The position numbers and the translations under genes were made by a program. Positions 1-7,207 of a stretch of DNA of 64,000 bases are shown piece after piece. The stretch spans positions 248,001 through 312,000 of the forward strand of contig CAZFMF010000001.1 in the NCBI GenBank assembly GCA_964519985.1, written 5' to 3'. This stretch comes from JAIEOG01 sp964519985. Its GTDB lineage: Bacteria > Bdellovibrionota > FAC87 > UBA2466. The notes below the pieces were generated by a model, which saw only the letters and a list, made by a program, of their open reading frames with translations, was not told the DNA's origin and did no database searches. Position 1 is the stretch's first letter. Each line of letters begins with the position of its first letter.

Positions 1-865
1 GATGCATTCCTCGACTGAGGAAAAAGACGCGAATCCCGTTCGCTTCCCCGAAACGGTAGAGCCAGAGGTATGACGCGGTATAGAGATTTACGGATGCAGG
101 TACTGCTTCGTGCCGAATCCCCTGCGCGAGGTAGTGGAGCTGCGAACGTTCCTTGTCTACCAATGCCAAGATGGCCTGTACGATGGAGCCAGATGTCTTT
201 TTCTCCACTAATCCGATTGCCAGGTGTTTACCCAGGGGGGAACTCAGTATCCTGGAAAGTGAGGTCCCATCGTACATGTTGAAGGGATGGCCATACTTGC
301 TGGAGTTTTCCCCGTGTACATCTCCCGCCAAGCTCAGTAGCTCAGGTCTCTCAGTGAGAGATGAGTAGGTATAGAAACGAACAGTGAAAAGTTCCTCGGC
401 CTTGCGCGTGATTCTCTGGAAGTCGAGCAGCCGGCGTGACCCAATGCTTGCACGCAGGTTGTTCTCCAAGGACCCATCCAAGATCAGGGCGCTTTCGATA
501 TAGGCGGGTATCTTTTCAAAATGATTCCGGGTGAGCGTAGTAATGTCCTCGGACTCTTCGATTGTTGGTACGAGCCAGGTTTGAATGCCTTTTTTACGGG
601 CACTCACGATGGCATCGGCGATTTCGTTCTCGCTCGGAGTTGGATTGTGAAACCCATAGAAGTACCCACCTTCCAGGTGGGTTCGTTCAAATGCGGCGGA
701 AGCGATAGGTGGTTCACCAAGGGATCGGAGGAAACCCGCCCACTGGGGGATTTGATTGATGTCGCCCGAGTTGGCTTCCCATCCCAGTTTTTCGAGAAGC
801 AACGATCGGAACAAGGATAGGTGAATGGGCTCGCCAAACAGAGTATTTTCAATGGGATTTGTCAC
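1..865 (-). CDS. FemAB/GNAT-like N-acyltransferase, 3' end beyond window
   Basis: An uninterrupted frame runs leftward from a GTG at 865-863 off the window edge, giving 288 codons (N-terminus MTNPIENTLFGEPI). The last part (LHYLAQGIRHEAVPASVNLY, then WLYRFGEANGIRVFF) resembles the GNAT-fold half of FemAB/peptidogalycan-type acyltransferases, where an 'L.Y...G' strand is followed by a helix ending in 'G...F'. The GTG start overlaps the TGA of the upstream cupin/diiron gene (GTGA), so the two are probably translated together. The likely role is transfer of an acyl or aminoacyl group to an amine made in the same pathway. The substrate is not visible. The family call rests on overall feel and short motifs only. 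The open frame itself is certain. Confidence 0.55.
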   Translation of the reverse strand, partial: MTNPIENTLFGEPIHLSLFRSLLLEKLGWEANSGDINQIPQWAGFLRSLGEPPIASAAFERTHLEGGYFYGFHNPTPSENEIADAIVSARKKGIQTWLVPTIEESEDITTLTRNHFEKIPAYIESALILDGSLENNLRASIGSRRLLDFQRITRKAEELFTVRFYTYSSLTERPELLSLAGDVHGENSSKYGHPFNMYDGTSLSRILSSPLGKHLAIGLVEKKTSGSIVQAILALVDKERSQLHYLAQGIRHEAVPASVNLYTASYLWLYRFGEANGIRVFFLSRGMH

Positions 866-1950
866 TGCTCCGTCAACTCCGCAAACCGGGCGAACAAGCT
901 TCCCAAAACCTGCCATCCCTGTTCCTGTAAGCGCAACAACGTGTCTTCATCGGCTACTGTTACTTGCTCAAGGGCACGTACGCCCATTTCGTAGTGTTCC
1001 GCATCGTGATGAATGTGATCGCGGATGTGGTGTCGGAGCTGATCGTTGGTCTTGATGCACGCGAACCGGGAGTAGAAGATATCGGCGGACGCCTCGATGA
1101 TGATGTGCATCAGGACCGTCTGCTCAACTTCCGAACTCTTTTGCATTCGGTCTCGGAACCAGGCGCAGTAAGCCGCAACCAAAGGATCCCATTTTTCTTC
1201 GGTCCTAGCCGCTCGGGCGTTGCGCAGCTGTAGATTGTGACCCCGCTCTTGCTCAAGGTGCTGAAGGGCGAGGCTGTGCAACGGAGAGCGTGTATTGCTT
1301 TCCACTCGGGTCTGCAAGAGCTCTTGAAAGCAATCCGACCAGACCTGAAAGTAACTAAGAAACGTTTCGAGTTTCCGAGGCGAATTAAGCAGACCTGATT
1401 CAAAGGTCTTAAAAAGAGCGTTGTGAACAAAATTGCCTAAATGCTGCTGATTGTTCTTCGTGAGAGAGACGAGCCAATCGGGTTTGTCCCGCTTCAAGAA
1501 TTCGACTCTTGGAGTAGAAGGCTTGGAGTAAATTCCACAATTCGTGGGCTGGATGGAGAGTCCCCAGAATCCCTGCTCCCCTGTACCTATAAATCCGTGT
1601 GACGCTCCGGCAGGAATGAGAAGGGCATCGCCTTCTTCGAGTACCGCAATATGTTCCCCCATGGAGCGAACACTACCCTTGCAAACGAGCACGATCGACG
1701 GCGTTGGGTGGCGATGTGGTGAGAGCGACTCGCCGGATTTCAAATGCACCCAACTGATAGAAAGCTTCGACAGGAAGGACTTCGATAGAACCGCATGCCA
1801 GCTGAAGTCGTGCAACACGCCGAGATTGTGTTCGATGCCATCAACCATGGCCGAATGGATCTTGGGGATGTCGTTGCGTGCGATCCGAGTAACCCGCTTG
1901 GGGAATCCGGAATTGAGCAGTTGGCTTGGAGCAATTGCGCTTGTCTTCAT
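862..1950 (-). CDS. Cupin / haem-oxygenase-like diiron oxygenase fusion
   Basis: This is a 362-residue two-domain protein. Residues about 65-135 form a cupin: motif 1 has H79-R-H81 with Ser in place of the usual Glu, and motif 2 is PAGASH (H118), giving a three-His metal site. Residues about 170-362 are all helical and carry E-x-x-H (E235/H238), an acidic helix (E286, D290) and D-x-x-H (D316/H319). This spacing fits the haem-oxygenase-like diiron oxidase/oxygenase (HDO) superfamily. HDO-cupin combinations are known from SznF, which oxidises guanidine nitrogens in streptozotocin synthesis, but with the cupin at the C-terminus. Here it is N-terminal. There is no signal peptide, so it should be cytosolic. 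It overlaps the downstream acyltransferase-like gene by 4 nt. A TENA/PqqC-like helical domain without redox metals is the main alternative. Confidence 0.6.
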   Translation of the reverse strand: MKTSAIAPSQLLNSGFPKRVTRIARNDIPKIHSAMVDGIEHNLGVLHDFSWHAVLSKSFLSKLSISWVHLKSGESLSPHRHPTPSIVLVCKGSVRSMGEHIAVLEEGDALLIPAGASHGFIGTGEQGFWGLSIQPTNCGIYSKPSTPRVEFLKRDKPDWLVSLTKNNQQHLGNFVHNALFKTFESGLLNSPRKLETFLSYFQVWSDCFQELLQTRVESNTRSPLHSLALQHLEQERGHNLQLRNARAARTEEKWDPLVAAYCAWFRDRMQKSSEVEQTVLMHIIIEASADIFYSRFACIKTNDQLRHHIRDHIHHDAEHYEMGVRALEQVTVADEDTLLRLQEQGWQVLGSLFARFAELTEQ

Positions 1951-2376
1951 AAACCCCGATTGAAACCACCGTCGGAAGCCCGGGGCACATCAATGATGAA
2001 GAACGGGTGGTAAAAGACGCGTTTGGAGGACGGCTTATACCATTTCTTGTTTACCAAGTACACCATCAATGGGGCGACTAATGCATATAAGCTGCCAATA
2101 TTTGTCACCTATTTGTTGGGCGCGTAGGTGTTTTTCCGGGTGCCGGTATCAATCCTGAAACGAAAATGAGTCAGAGTTGAATCGGGTCTCAGATCTGGAC
2201 CGTTCGCGGCGTCTGGGTAGGCTCAGCAATGGTGGTGGGGCGATTGCTTGGTAGGATGTCCGGTTGCGAAAAGACGAAGAGTAATATGGCGAGCATTGGT
2301 CCAGCTTGCCAATCCGGGGCGTTCCGACAGCAATTGGGTTTTCACTTGAGGGAACAGCGGTCTTGTTGCCAGCCGC
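1951..2376. other. Intergenic region, no convincing gene
   Basis: About 425 bases lie between the start of the cupin/diiron gene and the 3' end of the small secreted protein gene. Only short frames without ribosome-binding sites or recognisable products occur. The upstream part probably carries the promoter of the minus-strand cupin/diiron operon. I could not pick out a clear -35/-10 pair. Confidence 0.4.
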
Positions 2377-2826
2377 TCATCCACGACTTTCAACTACCCG
2401 AGGGGGCAACGCCGGCGAAACCGTCAATGAGATAGTGACTATTTTGTGCTTGGTTACGTCGGCGATCCCAAGTTCCCATTGATTGTTTTTCTCACCGCAA
2501 AGGAACAGTGTCTTTGAGTGCTTCTTTGGCAAAGGCTTGCACCCACCCAATTTGAATTTGACCAAATCGACCAGCTCATCGGCATAGCTTTGAGAGGGTA
2601 GGCCGCCCACCAATAGTTCCGTCTCCGGTCTTTTTAGACGGCTATCTTTTGTGATGGCCATCGCAAGATCGCCACAGACGTAGCTAGACCGCTCGTAGCC
2701 GGGAGATTTGGTGATTGCGCCAAGTTCGCAATTTCCAATCTTTGAAATTACTGCTTGCTCCCAACTTGAAACACCTTGGCTGCGGCCAACACTAAGTGCC
2801 AGCGCTATTAGTGCAAGGATTCGCAT
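2377..2826 (-). CDS. Small secreted cysteine-containing protein
   Basis: This is a 149-residue protein beginning MRILALIALALSVGRSQG, a short hydrophobic signal peptide with an Arg-containing n-region, so the mature protein is probably periplasmic. Four Cys (in GNCELG, YVCGD, GGCKPL and FLCGEK) could make two disulphides. The start at 2826 has a good Shine-Dalgarno (GGAGG four bases before ATG) and overlaps the end of the upstream helical-protein gene by 19 nt, so the two genes form an operon. I do not recognise the family. Confidence 0.6.
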   Translation of the reverse strand: MRILALIALALSVGRSQGVSSWEQAVISKIGNCELGAITKSPGYERSSYVCGDLAMAITKDSRLKRPETELLVGGLPSQSYADELVDLVKFKLGGCKPLPKKHSKTLFLCGEKNNQWELGIADVTKHKIVTISLTVSPALPPRVVESRG

Positions 2827-3395
2827 CCGGCCTCCATACTAGAAGATGGGCTTCCTAGTAGCGGAGCCCTACCTATTTTCATCGCTAGAGCATTTCGATA
2901 CCTACGCAATGCATCAAAAACATCGAGAAGGTTGCGAGCTGTCTCGCACACCCGAAGCCTGCTGCTGTAAACGGCCCGATTTCCAATCACGAGGGCAAAG
3001 ATATCGGAAGGGCGATCTATTTCAAGAAACTCATTTATCTTCAAGATGTGCTGTGAGGTCCGCCGGATAAGAGAAAAGATGCCAAGCAGCAAGCAGTCGA
3101 GGTGCTTGATAAGCGTCGTCGGATTCGCTTCTATATTGGTTGGCTCGGGAAGTGCTCGATAGATCTCTTTCATGTCCTCGCAATAGTGATCTAACTCGGC
3201 TCTAAGACTATCCAGTTGGCTTACCGTGGCTCCGTATTTCATTTGGGTCTCAAAAAGACGACTTATCACTCTGATCTGGGGACTAAAATATGCAGTCATG
3301 GCGCTGCCCCAAAGCTTGGTGTATTCGCCAACAGGTCCTGTCTTTTTCAGAATCAGTTTAATCGCCTGTTCAATCGCTATCTGTGTGCCGCTCAT
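2808..3395 (-). CDS. Helical protein of unknown function
   Basis: This is a 195-residue, mostly alpha-helical protein without a clear signal peptide. A mid-protein hydrophobic stretch (CLLLGIFSLI) is too short to be a sure membrane span. Its 3' end overlaps the downstream secreted-protein gene by 19 nt. No domain is recognised. The upstream Shine-Dalgarno is weak. Base composition here appears more A+T-rich than the rest of the window, fitting an accessory region. Confidence 0.5.
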   Translation of the reverse strand: MSGTQIAIEQAIKLILKKTGPVGEYTKLWGSAMTAYFSPQIRVISRLFETQMKYGATVSQLDSLRAELDHYCEDMKEIYRALPEPTNIEANPTTLIKHLDCLLLGIFSLIRRTSQHILKINEFLEIDRPSDIFALVIGNRAVYSSRLRVCETARNLLDVFDALRRYRNALAMKIGRAPLLGSPSSSMEAGCESLH

Positions 3396-3492
3396 GCCAA
3401 CGAGGAAAGCAAGTATCGAGCCACCTCAAAAGAGGCTTGACGAACCGTTTGTCGTCTCAATTCGGAAACAACATCTAGCGAAATAGTCAAAA

Positions 3493-4119
3493 GTGAAGGG
3501 CCTTTCTAAGATAAACAAACCGTTCTGTTTCCTTTCATGGCGGGAGGTCACGGCTATTTATCGGCGCCACCTTCCAATTCATCGTGCCAGGAGTATCGCC
3601 GATCAGTACCTTGAAGAGCGAAGGAGATTTCTTCTTGATAGCGCTGAATTTACCTTGGGGGCCATCCTGAAAGAAGTGCTTGAGGAGAAAGAGGTTCTTT
3701 ACCCTCAAGTTAGGAAATGGATTCAGCGGAATTTAGCTCCGGCTGCCATGAAGCGCCCCTTGAACATGAACGGTGTCAATCTAGCCTCCGTCGTATCAAA
3801 TCTCATCCAAAACTCGATTGACGCTTTGTTTGCTAAATCTACCGACGTTTCGAAAAACATATCACTTACAGCTATCGACAACAGAGATAATATCTCTTTT
3901 GTCATCGAAGACACCGGTGGCGGCATGTCTTGTGCGGCCCTAGATGCAGTGAAGACCAAGCGGGCGTTCACTTCAAAACAGAATGGAAATGGAATTGGTC
4001 TGAGAAGTGTGATCGACCAAGTGACAGTGGCCGGTGGCAACGTACAGATTTCCAATGATGGCTGCGCCGGTCGTGGGATTCGGATTATGGTCGACCTTCC
4101 GGCAAAGCAGTCCCGATGA
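3493..4119 (+). CDS. Orphan GHKL ATPase (histidine-kinase-type HATPase_c)
   Basis: This is a 208-residue protein with a GTG start. An in-frame TAG at 3484 prevents a longer N-terminus. Residues about 90-205 carry the GHKL ATP-binding motifs: N-box SNLIQNSIDA (N107), G1 box EDTGGGM (D140) and G2 box GNGIGL (165-170), ending in a typical hydrophobic strand. The N-terminal 90 residues are helical and could hold a reduced dimerisation helix, but there are no sensor, transmembrane or clear phospho-acceptor His modules. It may therefore be the C-terminal piece of a truncated sensor kinase or a stand-alone anti-sigma/ATPase. It overlaps by ATGA with a decayed FAD-oxidoreductase fragment. Confidence 0.65.
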   Translation: MKGLSKINKPFCFLSWREVTAIYRRHLPIHRARSIADQYLEERRRFLLDSAEFTLGAILKEVLEEKEVLYPQVRKWIQRNLAPAAMKRPLNMNGVNLASVVSNLIQNSIDALFAKSTDVSKNISLTAIDNRDNISFVIEDTGGGMSCAALDAVKTKRAFTSKQNGNGIGLRSVIDQVTVAGGNVQISNDGCAGRGIRIMVDLPAKQSR

Positions 4120-4226
4120 CCGTCTTAGTTCTGGGTGCAGGAATTGTAGGGCTGTCCTGTGCACTGCTTTCATGCATGGACATGATGTCCGAAGCTGAGA
4201 CACTCCACTTGCGGAATGGGCTTTGA
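4116..4226 (+). pseudogene. Truncated FAD-dependent oxidoreductase (D-amino-acid-oxidase type) remnant
   Basis: The frame opens with a textbook dinucleotide-binding start, VLVLGAGIVGLSCALL (GxGxxG), as in DAO-family FAD oxidoreductases, but stops after 36 codons. Around 4167-4170 the sense shifts to another frame (FMHGHDVRS then stop), so the gene is frameshifted as well as truncated. The ATG overlaps the HATPase stop codon (ATGA), so the pair was once a coupled operon. The following bases to 4437 contain nothing else I can identify. Confidence 0.65.
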
Positions 4227-4437
4227 GTAAGTGGGTAGAGTGGGAGTTGGGGGCGGATTCGAACGAAAGGTTACTGCCTAATACAGGTTGTTGGTGGGTG
4301 TTCCAAGCGGACCATTTTGACCGACTGTGCGTGCCAGAACATTGCAAAAATGGACACCCCTCGGGATCGGGATCAAGGGCATCAATAGTGCCCTCTGTGT
4401 TTTCTGCCGGACCATCTTTTTGTTCACTTAAGGGTAA

Positions 4438-4686
4438 TCATCGCCCCAAGATAGTAAAGAAACGCTTTTCTTCGCTTCCGCACGTAGTGCACCTTCCGGT
4501 TACTTCCAAGAAGGCGCCATCGTCCGAAAGGCGCACATTGGACGAATCAAAGACTAAATACGGGATGAACTCCTCAGGGTGATACAGATTTCCCTCCGTG
4601 CAGCTGTTGCACATCTGGCTCTTGTCCTTATTCCAGAGTTCGATGTCGGCTAGCGCCTTTCTTTTAATTTCAAAAATATTATCCAC
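4438..4686 (-). CDS. Zinc-ribbon-like small protein, family copy 1 (possible orphan immunity)
   Basis: This is an 82-residue protein with a GTG start. CNSC (near residue 26) and CTTC (near residue 67) form two CxxC knuckles around the conserved core EFIPYLVFDSS. It is clearly paralogous to the genes at 11240-11488 and 11522-11770, sharing C-x-x-C-T-x-G-x-x-Y, P-x-E-F-I-P-Y-L-x-F-D and G-x-C-T-T-C-G-S. Those copies sit directly behind a toxin gene. This one follows an unrelated 519-aa membrane protein by 73 nt and may be an orphan. It has no signal peptide, so it should be cytosolic. Function is inferred only from context. Confidence 0.7.
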   Translation of the reverse strand: MDNIFEIKRKALADIELWNKDKSQMCNSCTEGNLYHPEEFIPYLVFDSSNVRLSDDGAFLEVTGRCTTCGSEEKRFFTILGR

Positions 4687-4759
4687 TGTTCATCTTCAGA
4701 CTAGAGTCTGAACGATCCACTATGTAGGAATCGATTGCATGCCGCAAGTTGTCGCTGGG

Positions 4760-6319
4760 CTAGAGTTCAAACGGGAAGACCTGATAGCCTTCTTCTTTTT
4801 CGGTGCGCACGAATTCGCCTTCACGAAATTCGAAGCGATCAAACGGCCCTTTGGCGCCGAGTCGGGCGGCCAGCTCGGGTGGTAAGACCGCCGCGCGGGC
4901 AACGCTTTCAGGGCGCAACGTGCCGGCGGTGCGAACGAGTTTTCCCCGGACATCCATAATGTCGAGAATGAATTCGCCATCCTTTTTTCCGGCGCGAATG
5001 GTGAAGTGTTCGCCGCTACCGGGGACCATCAACTGGACCAGAGCTTTTTGTGGGCGCATGAAAAGCGTGTAAGCGGTCGCGAGTCCGGCGAAGAGTCCGA
5101 GCAGCGCCATAAAAAGTAGGCTGATATTCGATAGCCCATTCTCATCGGCAAAGGCGGAGTCCTTTTTGTCCCACGGGCTATTGATAACCGAGCTAGGCGA
5201 ACGGCCGGCGGTGACGGCGCTGACTACCTGTTCGGGCGAAAACTGGATGGGTGGGCGCAAGCCGTCTTCGCCACTTTCCTGTACGCGGCTCACTTTCTTC
5301 AACCCTTGGAGGCTAAGCATGGCGCGGGCGTGCGCGCGACGGAATGATTCGGCGTTGTCGGTCGAATCTTGTTTTCCGCCCTTGGCGCCTTTGGCGACCA
5401 TTTTGGTTTTGTGTTCCTGCAAAAGCTTTTGGGCGAGTAGCGCGGCTTTTTCGTAGTTGGTAACTGCATCTTCAACCTGATCTTTTTCCCCGGCGCCATT
5501 CACGAGGGCTTGGCCCGTGATCGCTTTAGCGTCGTGACGGGTTTCTGGTTCCGTGCCGCGGGCGTTTTCGTTGAACGTTGTTTTCAACGAGTCAGTGGGG
5601 CGGTTATCCACGCCACCGGCGCTGATGAAAACGGTGCTGCCACCGGATTGAAGATCCAAAACTTGCTCGTCGGCGCCGGCCACAAAGGGATCGGCGACGG
5701 GCGGAATCGAACTCGGAGTTCGCGACGGCCCGACGGAATCCGGAGTCGGGACGTACGAAAGCGGCTCTTCTTCTGACGGCGTCGGAATCGAAGCCAGTGG
5801 CGGCGCCGAACTCTTTTGCGGCGCATTCGGTTCGTTCATCGATCGCAACGGCGTATCGCCCTGCGCCGCCTTTTTCACCTGACCCATCATCGATTGGGTC
5901 ATAGCGGCTTTGAGTTTCAACCAATCTTCTTTGTTGATCTGTCCCGAAGTATAAAGACTATCGATGTAAGCGCTCTGTCCCATCGCTGCGGCGGTGGCGC
6001 CATTGACGGCAGCACGCTGGGGCGCGCCCATTCCGCCGTTGTCGGCGCGAGCGGCTTGGCCGATGGTGGAGCCGGATTGGGTGGCTTGTTGGGTGGCGGG
6101 GGCTGTGGCTTTGCCAGCTTCGATCCTGGAGATTTCGGGCTTGGGTTCGTTGGCCGGTCCTTGAATATTCGCATCTCCTCGCGCTCCGCCGGCGCTTAAA
6201 GCAAGCTGCGGCAAAACAGTCAGTCCAGCTGCTATCAAAATAATTTTGGTGTAGGTTGCCACGCAGCTCTCAAGTGCAACCCGTATACCAGCCGTGCTCA
6301 GCCTAGATAGCTTGCGCAT
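4760..6319 (-). CDS. Secreted, single-pass membrane protein, unknown
   Basis: This is a 519-residue protein. An internal GTG at 6262 gives a cleaner signal peptide (MATYTKIILIAAGLTVLPQL) than the ATG at 6319, so the true start may be 6262. The mature part is low-complexity, rich in Ala, Pro, Gly, Ser and Thr up to about residue 250, then helical. A transmembrane segment (about residues 400-420, LLFMALLGLFAGLATAYTLF) is followed by a roughly 90-residue compact C-terminal domain. The layout suggests an inner-membrane-anchored protein with a long periplasmic stalk. No family is recognised. It has no C-terminal toxin-like domain although it neighbours the toxin island. Confidence 0.65.
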   Translation of the reverse strand: MRKLSRLSTAGIRVALESCVATYTKIILIAAGLTVLPQLALSAGGARGDANIQGPANEPKPEISRIEAGKATAPATQQATQSGSTIGQAARADNGGMGAPQRAAVNGATAAAMGQSAYIDSLYTSGQINKEDWLKLKAAMTQSMMGQVKKAAQGDTPLRSMNEPNAPQKSSAPPLASIPTPSEEEPLSYVPTPDSVGPSRTPSSIPPVADPFVAGADEQVLDLQSGGSTVFISAGGVDNRPTDSLKTTFNENARGTEPETRHDAKAITGQALVNGAGEKDQVEDAVTNYEKAALLAQKLLQEHKTKMVAKGAKGGKQDSTDNAESFRRAHARAMLSLQGLKKVSRVQESGEDGLRPPIQFSPEQVVSAVTAGRSPSSVINSPWDKKDSAFADENGLSNISLLFMALLGLFAGLATAYTLFMRPQKALVQLMVPGSGEHFTIRAGKKDGEFILDIMDVRGKLVRTAGTLRPESVARAAVLPPELAARLGAKGPFDRFEFREGEFVRTEKEEGYQVFPFEL

Positions 6320-6385
6320 TGCCCGCCGTTTTGACTGCGCCTTTGTCGCGCTAGTTTATTAGGGCCTAAGTTATCGAATTTGTTA

Positions 6386-6423
6386 GAATGGCGGTGTCTA
6401 TTACTAAGACACTGACGCCAATT
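6386..6423. repeat. Imperfect inverted repeat in divergent intergenic region
   Basis: AATGGCG-GTGTCT and AGACAC-TGA-CGCCAATT face each other around ATTACTA, between the divergent genes starting at 6319 and 6587. It could be a regulator site or the stem of a transcript leader. No T-run follows, so a terminator is less likely. Confidence 0.4.
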
Positions 6424-6586
6424 CTCGCCTTCGATAAAATATTCAATAAAACAAATACTTATGGCTAATTTGTTCTAAGCGAAGAAAGGCTTTCTGAATG
6501 CTCAAGGTGCTCAGGTACGATTTGGTTTCGTTCGGAAAAAGCAATGTGGTAGTTGGGTTCACAAGTAGTTCGGTCGTGGAGTTTGT

Positions 6587-7033
6587 ATGAACAAGATTTT
6601 GTTTTTGGTGCTTGTTAGTTCCCCTCTAGTGTTTGCAGCGGCTAAGGATGGCTTTATTGAGGGTGATAGAGTTTATTCTAAATGCATTTACGTAAAATTT
6701 TCTCCCTCCAAGTGGAATCTTTCTCAATCTTGTGGCTCTACAAAGGCCCCGACTCAATCACTTTGTACTGGAATGGCCCTTTGCCGTTTCGTCGACAATA
6801 GGACTAAGGAAGTGGGCGACCACTATCTCAATGTCGCTTGCTCTGCGAATCCAAATGGTACATGTCCTCCTCCCGTCGAATGTTACGAATCAGTGGATGA
6901 TTACATTACCGGTAGCCCTAAGCTCCCAGAGGTTCAGTCCAAAGCTGAAGCCACCTTCGCCGCCCAACGCGAACGCGAATACGGCAATCGCGGTGCTGTC
7001 GGCGCAACGGTACACGGCACCCCGAATCGTTAA
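6587..7033 (+). CDS. Small secreted Cys-rich protein; 3' end duplicated downstream
   Basis: This is a 148-residue protein with a signal peptide (MNKILFLVLVSSPLVFA). The mature part has six Cys (CIYV, SCGS, LCTG, LCRF, ACSA, TCPP) plus one in VECYES, suggesting disulphides in the periplasm or outside. The C-terminal tail is charged and helical (AEATFAAQREREYGNRGAV). The DNA encoding this tail is repeated almost perfectly at 10974-11085, beyond the first toxin/immunity pair. It lies 174 nt upstream of the 1118-aa toxin gene and may belong to the same locus. The family is not recognised. Confidence 0.65.
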   Translation: MNKILFLVLVSSPLVFAAAKDGFIEGDRVYSKCIYVKFSPSKWNLSQSCGSTKAPTQSLCTGMALCRFVDNRTKEVGDHYLNVACSANPNGTCPPPVECYESVDDYITGSPKLPEVQSKAEATFAAQREREYGNRGAVGATVHGTPNR

Positions 7034-7049
7034 TCGATGTTCCCTGCGG
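6938..7049 (+). repeat. Direct repeat, left copy (DR1)
   Basis: From TCCAAAGCTGAAGCC at 6938 the sequence matches 10974 onward. There is one mismatch in the first 83 bases (position 7002), then about eight more to 7049. It covers the last 32 codons of the upstream secreted-protein gene plus its stop and downstream bases. The two copies enclose the toxin/immunity genes at 7208-10911. Confidence 0.9.
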
Positions 7050-7075
7050 AATAAAAAAGATCCCAGACTAATTGA

Positions 7076-7093
7076 AACATCTCGCGAGATGTT
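7076..7093. promoter_or_regulatory. Perfect 18-bp palindrome upstream of the first toxin gene
   Basis: AACATCTCGCGAGATGTT is a perfect dyad lying 115 bases before the ATG of the 1118-aa toxin gene. A perfect palindrome of this length may be an operator. It could also form a short transcript stem, but no T-run follows. Confidence 0.45.
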
Positions 7094-7207
7094 CTTCGAT
7101 TTAGATAACTGACCGCACGAATCATTGCGTCAATAAACAATCTCATGTTTTGTCGTGTCTATTCCGACAAGCCAATAGATCCGAATATTTAGTGCGCGGA
7201 GTAGGAA

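Noticed and set aside
2229..2435. A plus-strand frame of 68 codons between the cupin gene and the small secreted protein
   Set aside because: No ribosome site, no recognisable product, and its 3' part overlaps a well-supported minus-strand gene.
3226..3486. A plus-strand frame of 86 codons ending just before the HATPase gene
   Set aside because: It lies mostly antisense to the 195-aa helical protein gene and shows no motif, and the HATPase frame is cut from it by a stop.
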